Shown here piece by piece: positions 15,431 to 24,162 of a DNA stretch of 64,000 nt. Positions within the stretch are counted from its first letter, which is position 1. Each line of letters opens with the position of its first letter. Source of the DNA: Robiginitalea biformata HTCC2501 (GTDB lineage Bacteria > Bacteroidota > Bacteroidia > Flavobacteriales > Flavobacteriaceae); contig NC_013222.1 in the NCBI RefSeq assembly GCF_000024125.1, positions 1,528,501-1,592,500 of the forward strand, given 5' to 3'. The translations under genes and the position numbers were made by a program. Under the pieces are notes generated by a model that did no database searches, was not told the DNA's origin, and saw nothing but the letters and a program-made list of their open reading frames with translations.

Positions 15431-18400
15431 TCAACTGTTTTCCACGATTTGGATTTCTTCTTTTGTAAGTCCGTAAAGTTCATACACCATCTGATCGATT
15501 TCCCGATCGGTCTGATCTATCTGGTTCTGTAATACCTGTACTTTATCTTTTTGTTCATTAAAATAAAAGAGCCATTCCCCCTCTTCACTGAGGGTTAGTT
15601 TAATTTTTTGCTTTTTGAGTTCTTTTAAAAATTCTGCAAAATTTTGTTTTGACCAATTTTTCAGCCTTTTGCTTAACTTCTCGAAATTGAATTTTTCTTG
15701 TAAGTGTCTACAAAATGATTGATTGATTAAATCCATTTTTTCATTTTGTTCTTGCATCAATTTGGCTTTACTGCCAAGACTTATTTGTAAGAGATTAGAA
15801 CAATGTTTTACCGGTAATTCTTTTAATTCATTCACTTTAATTTTTGGAAAGAGATCATCCTCTTCTGAATAGTACTTTCTAAAATAAAAACCATAAAGGC
15901 GACTATTCAATAGTGCCAAATAAAACCAAAGATTTGTCTTAGGTTTTGAGTTATAATATGTGCAGACGTAAAGGGACTGATCAGCGAAATATTGCTCCAT
16001 ATCAAGGACGGCAAAAAAGTATTCTCCTGTTATTTGTCTCAATAAGATTTTATGTTGTTTGTAGTAGTGTTCGGATTTAGGTGACATTAACCATTTACCC
16101 CATTTCACGTATGAAGGAGTCCAGTTTAATGAATATCTATGAACACCTTTACCTTTTATTTCCTTTACATATGAGTCGTCAAGTGGTATTTCAGAATGAT
16201 AAATTCTCCCTTTAACATCTTCAGAGGTTAAGGGTTTTCCTTGTAGGTTTTGACCATAGCCGGCTTGATAAGGTTTAAACCCATTTGAAATATCTAGACA
16301 CTCGACAAGCTTTTTTTCGGAAGAATTTAATTTTGATACTATTTCGTGTATTCTTAGATCTGGAGAAAATGATAGTAAGTAATTACTATTTCTTGACCAT
16401 TCTAATTGTAAGTATGGATATAATTCATTGGTATTTTGCCCAACCCTTACCCGGTCATCCGGTTTGGGATTTACTTTTTTTGTAATAACAATTGAAGTTT
16501 CAACACTAGCATCCTCGAATATAATTTGACGATTGAAATTTATAAGCGATAGCATTCTAGTTTCAAATAAAACAAGTCTTCTTAGTTCCTTGGCATATTT
16601 GTTGGATAACCACGCGTTAGGAATTATAAAGCCTAGAAGAGCATCAGGTTGCAACAGTTTATTTATGGTAATATCAATAAAGAGGTAGTAAGCCTCTGAG
16701 TGTCCAATCACGGTCTTATATACTTCCCTGAAATAGTTGATCGCGGAAGTATTTAATTTGGCTCCATATGGCGGATTCCCAATCACCACATCAAACCCGC
16801 CTTTCTCAAATACCTCAGGAAATTCCTCTTGCCAATTAAAAGCCTTATCTCCAGCCACCTTTGGATCATCAATCAGGCTATTTCCGCATTTTATGTTATC
16901 GCTCAGCGAGGTTAATTTTCTACCCTTTTGCGCGGTGCGCAGCCACAAAGACAACTTCGCGATTTCGACGCTTTCCTCATTGATATCCACTCCAAAAAGG
17001 TTGTTTTCCAGAATGGTGTTTTCGACGTCGCTCAGGATAAGCGCATCCTTATTGTACTTGGCTGATAGTTCGTCAATGTAGCGGTGCTCGGCAATTAAGA
17101 ATTCCAACGCCTGGTTCAGGAAAGCCCCGGATCCGCAAGCAGGATCGCAGATAGTTAGTTGTAGGAGCCAGTCCCTGTAATCTTGGAGCTTTTGAAGTCG
17201 TTTGCGGCTTCGCTGTTTGGCCGGCTGATAGGCTTCATCTGTAATGTCTAATTCTGCTTTCTTTTCTTCACAGAGCTTGCCGACTGTGTTTTCGACAATG
17301 TATTTGGTAATGTATTTCGGGGTATAGAAAACCCCGTCCTTTTTTCGTTTGGTTTTGCTCTTATCAATTTCGGCCCCTTCAATTTCGGCTTGAATGTTCT
17401 CGATTTCCGTAAGGGAATGTTCAAAAATATGCCCCAGGATATTTACGCTGACTTCGCTTTCAAAGTCGTAATTGCTAAGGTTCCGGGTATGCTCATAAAG
17501 CAGGTTGTCATCTATGGTAATGCTGTCCAGGATTTCATCTTCCTCAAACAGTCCGCCGTTATAGGCAAAAATGTCATGTTTTTTTCCTTTGTACCCGGAA
17601 TTTAGATAGCCGAAATATTTCTGAAATCGCTCATATAGCGGGAAGTATTCGTCGTACTTGTCTTTCAGATCCGTCCATTGCTGCAATATGGTGCGGATGG
17701 AATTCGGGGGTAAGAGTAGCCGATCCTCGGCAAAGAAAATGAACAGGAAACGATCCAGCAGCTTTTGGGTTTTCTTGAAAAGGAGCAACTTATCGTATTG
17801 CGGGTTTGCCTCGGAGATATTTTGAAAGACGGCCGTGCGAAATGCTGAATAGTCTTTGTAGAGCGTTTTGGTAATCTTCTCTTCCTGGGTTAGGGACTCC
17901 TCTTTGATTTTTTTAGGAAGATCCTTTAACAGGCATTCTGATGATAGGCAAAGCCATAGAATTTCAAATCGCTCCCTGGGGAGTTGAAAAAGATGGAACT
18001 CTTCAAAATCGACGGCATTGTCTATATAAAACCGAAGCTTCTCAAAATTACTGGTGATTACATATTTGCAGCCCGGTTGATTGTTCTTATACCCAAAGGC
18101 TTGGGCTTCGACCTTGCCCAGGTCGGTAGTGTCCGTCCCTTTTAATTCGATGACGGCCAGGGCGGTTTCGCCTTTCAGGATGGCTCCATCCGCCTTTTTT
18201 GCATCCTTGACATTTTTTAGTTCCGTGGTCAGATTGAAATCCGGGTGCGGATTTTTGGTGTACCCGAGGATATTTACAAAAAGGTCAATTAAGAATTCTC
18301 CCTGGTATTGTTCCTCTTTTGCGTTTCGAATGTTTTCCTGAATGGAAGCATTGTGAAAATGGCGGGTATATCGCTCGTAGGCGTTGCCAATTGTATCGGC

Positions 18401-18451
18401 ATCCAAAGTCTTGAGATACTTCTTTAGAACCGAATTTTGATAAATGGGCAT
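15431..18451 (-). CDS. Type IIG restriction-modification enzyme (Eco57I/MmeI-like fusion)
   Basis: 1006 residues combining endonuclease, adenine methyltransferase and target recognition. The N-terminal nuclease (about 45-110) shows a PD-(D/E)xK core: FLIDLFVNILG, KKADGAI and AVIELKG. A helical linker leads to the N6-adenine methyltransferase, with SAM motif I DPACGSGAFL near 436 and catalytic motif IV NPPYG near 558. The region after about 600 is the specificity domain, with a coiled C-terminal tail. Size and order match single-chain type IIG (or L) enzymes. The coding DNA for the specificity half (15431 to about 16740) is visibly more AT-rich than the rest, suggesting a swapped recognition domain. 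Last gene of the island's leftward series. Confidence 0.92.
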   Translation of the reverse strand: MPIYQNSVLKKYLKTLDADTIGNAYERYTRHFHNASIQENIRNAKEEQYQGEFLIDLFVNILGYTKNPHPDFNLTTELKNVKDAKKADGAILKGETALAVIELKGTDTTDLGKVEAQAFGYKNNQPGCKYVITSNFEKLRFYIDNAVDFEEFHLFQLPRERFEILWLCLSSECLLKDLPKKIKEESLTQEEKITKTLYKDYSAFRTAVFQNISEANPQYDKLLLFKKTQKLLDRFLFIFFAEDRLLLPPNSIRTILQQWTDLKDKYDEYFPLYERFQKYFGYLNSGYKGKKHDIFAYNGGLFEEDEILDSITIDDNLLYEHTRNLSNYDFESEVSVNILGHIFEHSLTEIENIQAEIEGAEIDKSKTKRKKDGVFYTPKYITKYIVENTVGKLCEEKKAELDITDEAYQPAKQRSRKRLQKLQDYRDWLLQLTICDPACGSGAFLNQALEFLIAEHRYIDELSAKYNKDALILSDVENTILENNLFGVDINEESVEIAKLSLWLRTAQKGRKLTSLSDNIKCGNSLIDDPKVAGDKAFNWQEEFPEVFEKGGFDVVIGNPPYGAKLNTSAINYFREVYKTVIGHSEAYYLFIDITINKLLQPDALLGFIIPNAWLSNKYAKELRRLVLFETRMLSLINFNRQIIFEDASVETSIVITKKVNPKPDDRVRVGQNTNELYPYLQLEWSRNSNYLLSFSPDLRIHEIVSKLNSSEKKLVECLDISNGFKPYQAGYGQNLQGKPLTSEDVKGRIYHSEIPLDDSYVKEIKGKGVHRYSLNWTPSYVKWGKWLMSPKSEHYYKQHKILLRQITGEYFFAVLDMEQYFADQSLYVCTYYNSKPKTNLWFYLALLNSRLYGFYFRKYYSEEDDLFPKIKVNELKELPVKHCSNLLQISLGSKAKLMQEQNEKMDLINQSFCRHLQEKFNFEKLSKRLKNWSKQNFAEFLKELKKQKIKLTLSEEGEWLFYFNEQKDKVQVLQNQIDQTDREIDQMVYELYGLTKEEIQIVENS

Positions 18452-18551
18452 GTATTAAAACTTAGTGGAGGAGAATTCTCCTACCAAAATAGCTAATCCC
18501 ATTCGATTAAAAAATTGATGAGGTATCGGGAGATGCAGGTTGAGGATTACT

Positions 18552-19253
18552 CTATTGATTTTGGGTGCTGGAGATGATGTTCTCCATGCGCTCAAGGATG
18601 ATTTCCATGCGTTCGTCAGCTTGTTCATAATATAAACAACCAAGCATGGCAGAAGTAATTTTCCTGTCCTCTAATAACTTTATAAGACTTTCTTTAATAA
18701 ATGTTTTTACCTCCTCATCATTTTGGTTGATAGTATCATCTATCGTTGTTGTATAGTTGAAGAGATATACGATATCTTCCAGGTCATGACTTTTATATAC
18801 ATCCTTAATTCCCCTATCAAAAAAGGCCTCCAGTTTTGTTGCCAGGAAGTAGGGTAGGGGCAATATTTTGATGACCGTGTCATCAAGTTTCACAGAATTG
18901 GCCTTATCGAATCCCAGTTTAAACCATCGATTTGAAGGAGCCCAGCCTACGGCTTCCGTGGCCATAACATCAACTTTTAAGTCGTCATAACGAAAACGGC
19001 AATTGACCGTATCCTCCGCTGATTGCGTAAAGCCCCGATTGTAGAGTTCTTCCCTAAGTTCTTCGAGCTTGGCATAGCTGGCCAACTCAAAAGTCAAGTC
19101 AATATCTTTGGTGGGACGGATATCCTCGGCCGCTGAATCGTCAATGTACAGGCTGACCATTGCGCCACCCACATAAACAACCTCATCATTTAATCGGCCC
19201 AGTGCTTTGGCGACCTTTTTAGTCGCTTCGCGATTGATGAAACTGTGCTTCAC
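18552..19253 (-). CDS. AbiEii-like nucleotidyltransferase (putative toxin)
   Basis: 233 residues of the DNA polymerase-beta-like nucleotidyltransferase fold. It has GGAMVSLY near 29, the metal-binding RPTKDIDLTFE (Asp-x-Asp) near 46-56 and a third acidic strand, LKVDVMATEA, near 93. In AbiE-type systems this enzyme transfers nucleotides to RNA and arrests growth on phage infection. Its ATG overlaps the stop of the upstream winged-helix gene by 4 bp (19250-19253), the layout of AbiEi-AbiEii operons. The sequence is divergent enough that other minimal-nucleotidyltransferase antitoxin/toxin types remain possible. Confidence 0.75.
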   Translation of the reverse strand: MKHSFINREATKKVAKALGRLNDEVVYVGGAMVSLYIDDSAAEDIRPTKDIDLTFELASYAKLEELREELYNRGFTQSAEDTVNCRFRYDDLKVDVMATEAVGWAPSNRWFKLGFDKANSVKLDDTVIKILPLPYFLATKLEAFFDRGIKDVYKSHDLEDIVYLFNYTTTIDDTINQNDEEVKTFIKESLIKLLEDRKITSAMLGCLYYEQADERMEIILERMENIISSTQNQ

Positions 19254-19768
19254 AGAATCCGTTTTTCAAGATGTTCCAGGGCCAAATTTTTTTCACGATT
19301 TCGACCTACTCTGACCGCATCTATTAGGGCCAGCATCTCGTAGAATTCACCATTTAATAATGTCGCTTTAGGGACGGTCGGATAGAGTGGAGCAATACTT
19401 TCACCCCTTGCCCTTCCTTTAGCATAAGGCCAGACATAAGTTGAAGCACCAAGTATGCTATCTACAAGGGGCGGTGCACTATGTGCGGTTGGTATTCCAC
19501 GTACAATGGGTCCTGGCTTTTGGGGGAAAACCACCCTAAGGCCGAATTGAATGAAATCGAAAAACGGTTGTCGGTTTACTTGTTTCCCATTATTAATAAG
19601 TAATCCCGAATAAACCGACCTAGCTAAAGAGTTACTTATTTCTGATTGACTTAGGTGAAGTGTTTCTGAGAGAACCATCTGCGTGTAATCCTCATCGCCC
19701 GTTACGATGAGTTTAGCAAGGACAACAATGTCCTGTGGTTTCATTTGCGGGATGCTACTACTTTTCAT
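19250..19768 (-). CDS. Winged-helix regulator, AbiEi-like putative antitoxin
   Basis: 172 residues from ATG 19768 (MKSSSIPQ). An alternative ATG at 19792 lies inside a 24-bp palindrome, so I prefer the internal start, which places that palindrome just upstream. Residues about 8-65 look like a winged helix (VVLAKLIVTGDEDYTQMVLSETLHLSQSEISNSLARSVYSGLL). The rest is unassigned and shorter than in classical AbiEi. Position, coupling to the nucleotidyltransferase and the adjacent operator-like palindrome support an autorepressing antitoxin. Confidence 0.65.
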   Translation of the reverse strand: MKSSSIPQMKPQDIVVLAKLIVTGDEDYTQMVLSETLHLSQSEISNSLARSVYSGLLINNGKQVNRQPFFDFIQFGLRVVFPQKPGPIVRGIPTAHSAPPLVDSILGASTYVWPYAKGRARGESIAPLYPTVPKATLLNGEFYEMLALIDAVRVGRNREKNLALEHLEKRIL

Positions 19769-19770
19769 TT

Positions 19771-19794
19771 TATTGCGTATCGTGATATGCAATA
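19771..19794. promoter_or_regulatory. Operator-like 24-bp palindrome before the AbiE-like pair
   Basis: TATTGCGTATC (19771-19781) and GATATGCAATA (19784-19794) are inverted copies with one mismatch and a 2-bp centre, directly upstream of the chosen start at 19768. A weaker related palindrome (GAATAT 19833-19838, ATATTC 19850-19855, with TTCG and GCG inside) lies 40 bp further upstream. Antitoxin autoregulation at paired inverted repeats is known for AbiEi. Confidence 0.6.
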
Positions 19795-19989
19795 ATATGA
19801 ATTAAGTAACAGAATTATAAACTATCAACGAAGAATATTTCGTAATGCGATATTCGATAGATGATTCAGAAGAGTTTTGGTCCCTCTACTTGAAGGATTT
19901 ACCTTTTTCTTTCGTTTTAATTATTTAATTGAAATGGCAAACTTTACTTAGTCTTCCCATAAAAATTTAGATTGAATCTAATCATTAAA

Positions 19990-22230
19990 TCAAAATTCTT
20001 CATTCAATTGAAGCTTGTGATACCAGAACATAAATTGTTTTAAGTAATCCAAATTGTCACTTGTACTGTTTTTATTCCAAAATCCCCTTACGTTTGACTT
20101 TACTTCATTCACAATGTTCGAGTTCGTTTTAATAATTTTTGAGTAAATGAATTGAGGATTAATAATTTTAGCAAGTGCTTCGTATTCCTTTTGACCAAAA
20201 TCGTCCAAATAATCACCCTTTGACCCTTCCCACCAAGTAGGAAAACACTTTATGAATTCAATTAAATTAGTCTGCTTTATCTGTCTCTTCAAATATAATT
20301 CTAAGCCTTCCTTGGATATTCGATTCCAAATCTGAAGAATCGATCTAGTTATAAAATCAGGAAACTTTGTAAAAAACGCTTCGTCTTTATAATTTTCTTT
20401 TAAATGATCAATAATCTTGTTATCAACTAACTTCTGAATAACGGTCCCTTCAAAATTCTTATGGTAAAGTCCCCTTCTTACATAGAGAAGATTAATTATA
20501 TCTAGATCCTCTATGAATTTTTGAGAAATATCTAGAACAATGTCCTCATTAAATGAAGTGATATTCTCAAATATGTCTTGAATTAATTGCTGTTTTGGCG
20601 TTGCTTTTCTATTGTCTAACGTATCCTCAACTACAATCAATTTATCCAGATTTCTGAGCAACAATTCAACCAATCTACGTTTGTCATTTTCCTGACTTTG
20701 ATTATAAGATTTCAGTTTATCTAAAAACTCGTACTGTAATTTGGCTTTATCATAATTGCCAACTAAATCGAATAAATATTCATCCAATAAGTTATTTTGA
20801 GTATCCCGAGATAAAGCTTCGTAAAGTGGTTCTAAAGCTTTTAAGGAAATGAATCCAACAGTATTAAATTGGAAATAAATACCAAAAATTTCTTTATGAT
20901 TTATTCTTCTTTCAATTCTAGATAAATTTTCGTCGGATTTTACATTTAATGTATCCTTAGTTTTAGATGATAGTAGATTTTGAAGACTCTTTTGAAAAGG
21001 AAAAAGTTTATCAAGAATTTCAAATAATCGTTCCTTTTCCTTCACTTTTATCGTCCAGTTTTCTTTTAGAAAAGCCTCAAGTTGATCTTTATATGGCGAT
21101 TGAGTATTGTCGGCTATTGAACTGGAGAAAACTTTCGGAATAAATAGCGAAGGATTGTATTTGAGAAAGTCATAAACTTTGGGATACTTCAATTTTAGCA
21201 ACTCAAGCCATAATAAATCTGCATAGTTAACTTCATCTTTAAGGGCTATGAGGCTGACCGAAAATGAATTAAGTAGCATTACAATTTCCCTTGGTGTCTC
21301 AAGAAATTTTTCAATTCCCTCAATCTCAATTCTAAATCGACTTATTCCATTATCATAAGAGTGATTATCGGGATTCAGATCGATACTTTCAATGTCAATC
21401 TGATTCTTGAGCATTATATTATGAATGCCGGAATTTAAAGTTTCCTGAATTCCATGCGAATCAAGTAAAGGGAGTTTTAAAGGAATATTGACAATTTTTT
21501 CTATGTAGCGATACCCGTCATTTATTTCAATTCCATAATTGGAATAAATAGCCTTTGCGACCATATCATGATCAAAAGAAAGAACATATGTCAGATTTCT
21601 AAATGACGCTGTTAGCTTGATTAATCTAAAAATATTATATATCTCATTTTTATTTAGTCTATCTATGTCATCAACAAATACGACCAATCTAAAATTAAAT
21701 TGCTTCAGTGAATTGTCGATTTCGCTTTTCTGTTCTTCAATGGATTTGGAGTTCTTATCATTGAAAACTTTATTTAAATCGTACGTTGCCTTTGTTGTGT
21801 ACTTATAACCTAGGTTGAAACCTTTTTCAATCTCAAAGGAAGTACCTCGAAGAACAGTTTTGGCGTAGCCTTTAAGATTTCGTATTAAGGAGTTATCATT
21901 ACCAAAATCATATTGATGTTTCAAAACTTTTATCAATCCATCAAAGTATTCCAATAGAACTTTGTTTTCGGTTGAATATCTCCAAGGGTTAAATTTGTAT
22001 TTGATAATCCTTTTTTGATTATACTCGCTAGTTGCTTCTAGATTTTTAAAAAGGAAATTTAAAAAAGTAGATTTTCCATCCCCCCATTTCCCATATACAC
22101 CAAAAACCAGTGGTTCGTCAGAAAGTGCACTTTTGCGAATTGCCTCCTGTATTTTCCCTGCGTAAGGTGAAAAATTATATAAATCTTCACTAACTCTTAC
22201 TATTGGCTCATTTGAATGAAAATAAGTCAT
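19990..22230 (-). CDS. KAP-family P-loop NTPase
   Basis: 746 residues, ATG start. Walker A is GKWGDGKST at 47-55, followed by the KAP hallmark FNPWRYS near 78. Walker B is LVVFVDDIDRLN near 181-192, and YIEKIVNIPLKLP follows near 245. KAP NTPases are STAND-like ATPases; several occur in phage-defence loci and plasmids. Many carry inserted membrane helices, but I see none here. The C-terminal about 400 residues are helical and unassigned and may sense or effect. The gene is strongly AT-rich, unlike the flanking chromosome. There is no obvious partner except the AbiE-like pair downstream (about 200 bp away). Confidence 0.88.
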   Translation of the reverse strand: MTYFHSNEPIVRVSEDLYNFSPYAGKIQEAIRKSALSDEPLVFGVYGKWGDGKSTFLNFLFKNLEATSEYNQKRIIKYKFNPWRYSTENKVLLEYFDGLIKVLKHQYDFGNDNSLIRNLKGYAKTVLRGTSFEIEKGFNLGYKYTTKATYDLNKVFNDKNSKSIEEQKSEIDNSLKQFNFRLVVFVDDIDRLNKNEIYNIFRLIKLTASFRNLTYVLSFDHDMVAKAIYSNYGIEINDGYRYIEKIVNIPLKLPLLDSHGIQETLNSGIHNIMLKNQIDIESIDLNPDNHSYDNGISRFRIEIEGIEKFLETPREIVMLLNSFSVSLIALKDEVNYADLLWLELLKLKYPKVYDFLKYNPSLFIPKVFSSSIADNTQSPYKDQLEAFLKENWTIKVKEKERLFEILDKLFPFQKSLQNLLSSKTKDTLNVKSDENLSRIERRINHKEIFGIYFQFNTVGFISLKALEPLYEALSRDTQNNLLDEYLFDLVGNYDKAKLQYEFLDKLKSYNQSQENDKRRLVELLLRNLDKLIVVEDTLDNRKATPKQQLIQDIFENITSFNEDIVLDISQKFIEDLDIINLLYVRRGLYHKNFEGTVIQKLVDNKIIDHLKENYKDEAFFTKFPDFITRSILQIWNRISKEGLELYLKRQIKQTNLIEFIKCFPTWWEGSKGDYLDDFGQKEYEALAKIINPQFIYSKIIKTNSNIVNEVKSNVRGFWNKNSTSDNLDYLKQFMFWYHKLQLNEEF

Positions 22231-22654
22231 CCCTTAAATATATGCGAAAATCAAAAATGCTCTATTTGCTTAAAGTTACAACTACAATAGGAACATTACC
22301 ATTATTGAGTAAATAGATATTGGTCTTAAGCTTATAAGAGTTCGACCTTAAAAACTCTAAGTAATACTCCGATGCTAATCTAAGGGGAGAAGCAAGAGGG
22401 TAACCTGCCGCCGCAGGTTACAATCGCATAATCATCACATTATCAGTTACATACAGACTTGGGTGCTTTTCGTTTTTATAACAATTTTATCCAAAAAGCT
22501 CCTAATGCCCTGATAATCAGCTTGGATTTTACCCAAAAATGTATAAAAATTCATTTTGATGCCTCGCAAGCAGATTAGTTAGGTAAGGTTTGGGGACTGC
22601 CTAGAACTTCGAATTATGCCTGTAATTTGAGAAGAAAATTGGGATTTCGATTGG
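22231..22654. other. 424-bp intergenic region between KAP gene and integrase
   Basis: No gene found. It must hold the KAP promoter and the 3' end of the integrase transcript. Its one strong structural feature is a 9-bp perfect hairpin at 22400-22421. The rest is AT-rich without recognisable signals. Confidence 0.6.
22400..22421. repeat. Perfect 9-bp hairpin, GC-rich, in the island
   Basis: GTAACCTGC (22400-22408) and GCAGGTTAC (22413-22421) with a CGCC loop. There is no T-run on either side, so it is not a standard terminator. Confidence 0.8.
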
Positions 22655-23926
22655 TCATTCCCCTGAGGAAAGAAATCGATTCTGAGGCCGTGGCGTTTCT
22701 TTTTGCGGCTTTCTTAGGTTGAGCACATTTTTAAGCGCTGCCATATCGTCTGCCACTTTCTTATTGACGATCTTAGCATAGTGCTGGGTGGCTCGGAGAT
22801 TCCGATGTCCCAGGAGCTTACCGACTGTTTCGATAGGCACGCCATTGGAGAGCGTAACTGTTGTCGCAAACGTGTGCCGGGCCAAATGGGTGGTCAGGTG
22901 TTTGGTGATGCCGCAGATGTCCGCTATTTCCTTGAGATAGGCATTGGAGCGTTGGTTGCTTAGGACAGGAATTACACAATCGCCATTCACCACCTTGGGG
23001 TGGTCCTCATACTTTTCTATGATTTCCAGGGCAGTAGGAAGGAGGGGGATGCCCAGCTTGGAACGGGTCTTTTGTCTGGCACTTTGAATCCATAGACTAC
23101 CGTCTATATGCTTAACGATGTTGTTCGGGGTAAGCTTCTTCACATCGATATAAGCGAGTCCGGTAAAACAGCAGAATACGAACATATCTTTTACGATTCC
23201 CATTCGCGGAACCGTAACTTCATAGTTGATTAACCGTTCCAGTTCCTCCCGTGTCAGGTATTCCCGGTCTACCCATTTGAACTTGGCCTTGAAATTATAG
23301 AAGGGATCTTTTTGAATCCAGTCATTCGCCACGCCCATGCGGATAATCTTCTTGAAGTTGTTGATATACTTCAGGCTGGAATTGTGGTTGCATTCTTTGG
23401 TGAATTTCAGGAAATAGTCAAACCGGTTAATAAACCGCAAGTCCACTTCCATCATCGGGATATCGTCCCGGCGGTATTCTGTTTTGAGGAATTCCCGTGT
23501 ATGTTTAAAGGTAGTATTGTATCGCTTCCAGGTACCCAGGGCATACTCTTTTCCGACAAGTGATTTCATCTGACGGTTATGCTCCTCGAATACTTCCATC
23601 AACATTTTGAAACGCTGGTCCTTTTGCAGGTAGCGTTCTTTGATCTGGCGCGCAGTGAACGGTTTTTCACTTTCGATGAATTGATAGTGGATTTTATTGA
23701 TCTTGGCTCGGATCATGTCCAGGTAGTGGTTCAGTTCGGAGGCTTCCTGGGTATTGCCCCGCATCCGTCCGGCTTTGGCATCCCATTTTTCGGGGTCAAT
23801 CTTCCGGGCGGTACTCATTTCGGATCGCTTGCCATCGACCGTAATCCGCATATAAATGGGCACCGGAACAAACGGGTTATGGCACTTGCCTTTGATATAA
23901 AACAGGAGAGAGAAAGTTTGGGTCAT
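22655..23926 (-). CDS. Tyrosine recombinase (integrase) of the island
   Basis: 423 residues with the Bacteroidota integrase plan: arm-binding domain (about 1-95), SAM-like core-binding domain (about 105-215) and catalytic domain (about 225-400). Catalytic signatures are HLARHTFAT, LLGHRN and HYAKIV (Tyr nucleophile near 382). At the usual Arg-I position the motif reads FTGLAYIDVKKL with Ala in place of Arg. Loss of this Arg is known from CTnDOT-type integrases of Bacteroidetes. Its gene start is about 240 bp from the att site in the 3' end of ssrA, as expected for the enzyme that targets tmRNA. Base composition is closer to the host than the cargo. Confidence 0.93.
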   Translation of the reverse strand: MTQTFSLLFYIKGKCHNPFVPVPIYMRITVDGKRSEMSTARKIDPEKWDAKAGRMRGNTQEASELNHYLDMIRAKINKIHYQFIESEKPFTARQIKERYLQKDQRFKMLMEVFEEHNRQMKSLVGKEYALGTWKRYNTTFKHTREFLKTEYRRDDIPMMEVDLRFINRFDYFLKFTKECNHNSSLKYINNFKKIIRMGVANDWIQKDPFYNFKAKFKWVDREYLTREELERLINYEVTVPRMGIVKDMFVFCCFTGLAYIDVKKLTPNNIVKHIDGSLWIQSARQKTRSKLGIPLLPTALEIIEKYEDHPKVVNGDCVIPVLSNQRSNAYLKEIADICGITKHLTTHLARHTFATTVTLSNGVPIETVGKLLGHRNLRATQHYAKIVNKKVADDMAALKNVLNLRKPQKETPRPQNRFLSSGE

Positions 23927-24014
23927 TTTTACGCACCTTTAAAATTGAATTTTAAGGTACGAAAAAGATCAATTTACTTTTTGTAATTAACATTATTTCA
24001 GCTAATTACGGGGA

Positions 24015-24055
24015 ATTCGGTGCGTGTTTTCACAAACCCCAAATACGCACCGAAT
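24015..24055. promoter_or_regulatory. 11-bp inverted repeat between integrase and att site
   Basis: ATTCGGTGCGT (24015-24025) and ACGCACCGAAT (24045-24055) are perfect inverted copies, 19 bp apart. A third ACGCACC occurs at about 23932, beside the integrase start. Placement fits integrase arm-binding sites or an autoregulatory operator; I cannot tell which. Confidence 0.6.
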
Positions 24056-24100
24056 GACTCACCTATTTGGTGATATTTTTTGATTTTATTTGGCATCCTA

Positions 24101-24139
24101 AAAAACAAAAAAACCTGTAAATCATACGATTACAGGTTT
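24101..24139 (-). terminator. Current ssrA terminator, supplied by the island
   Basis: 10-bp stem AAACCTGTAA/TTACAGGTTT (24111-24120, 24130-24139). On the minus strand it is followed by a T-rich run (24110-24101). It lies 24 bp past the tmRNA 3' end and inside the island, so it replaces the original terminator now at 15226-15259. Confidence 0.85.
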
Positions 24140-24162
24140 TTTGTTTCAAAATATAGTGAAAG

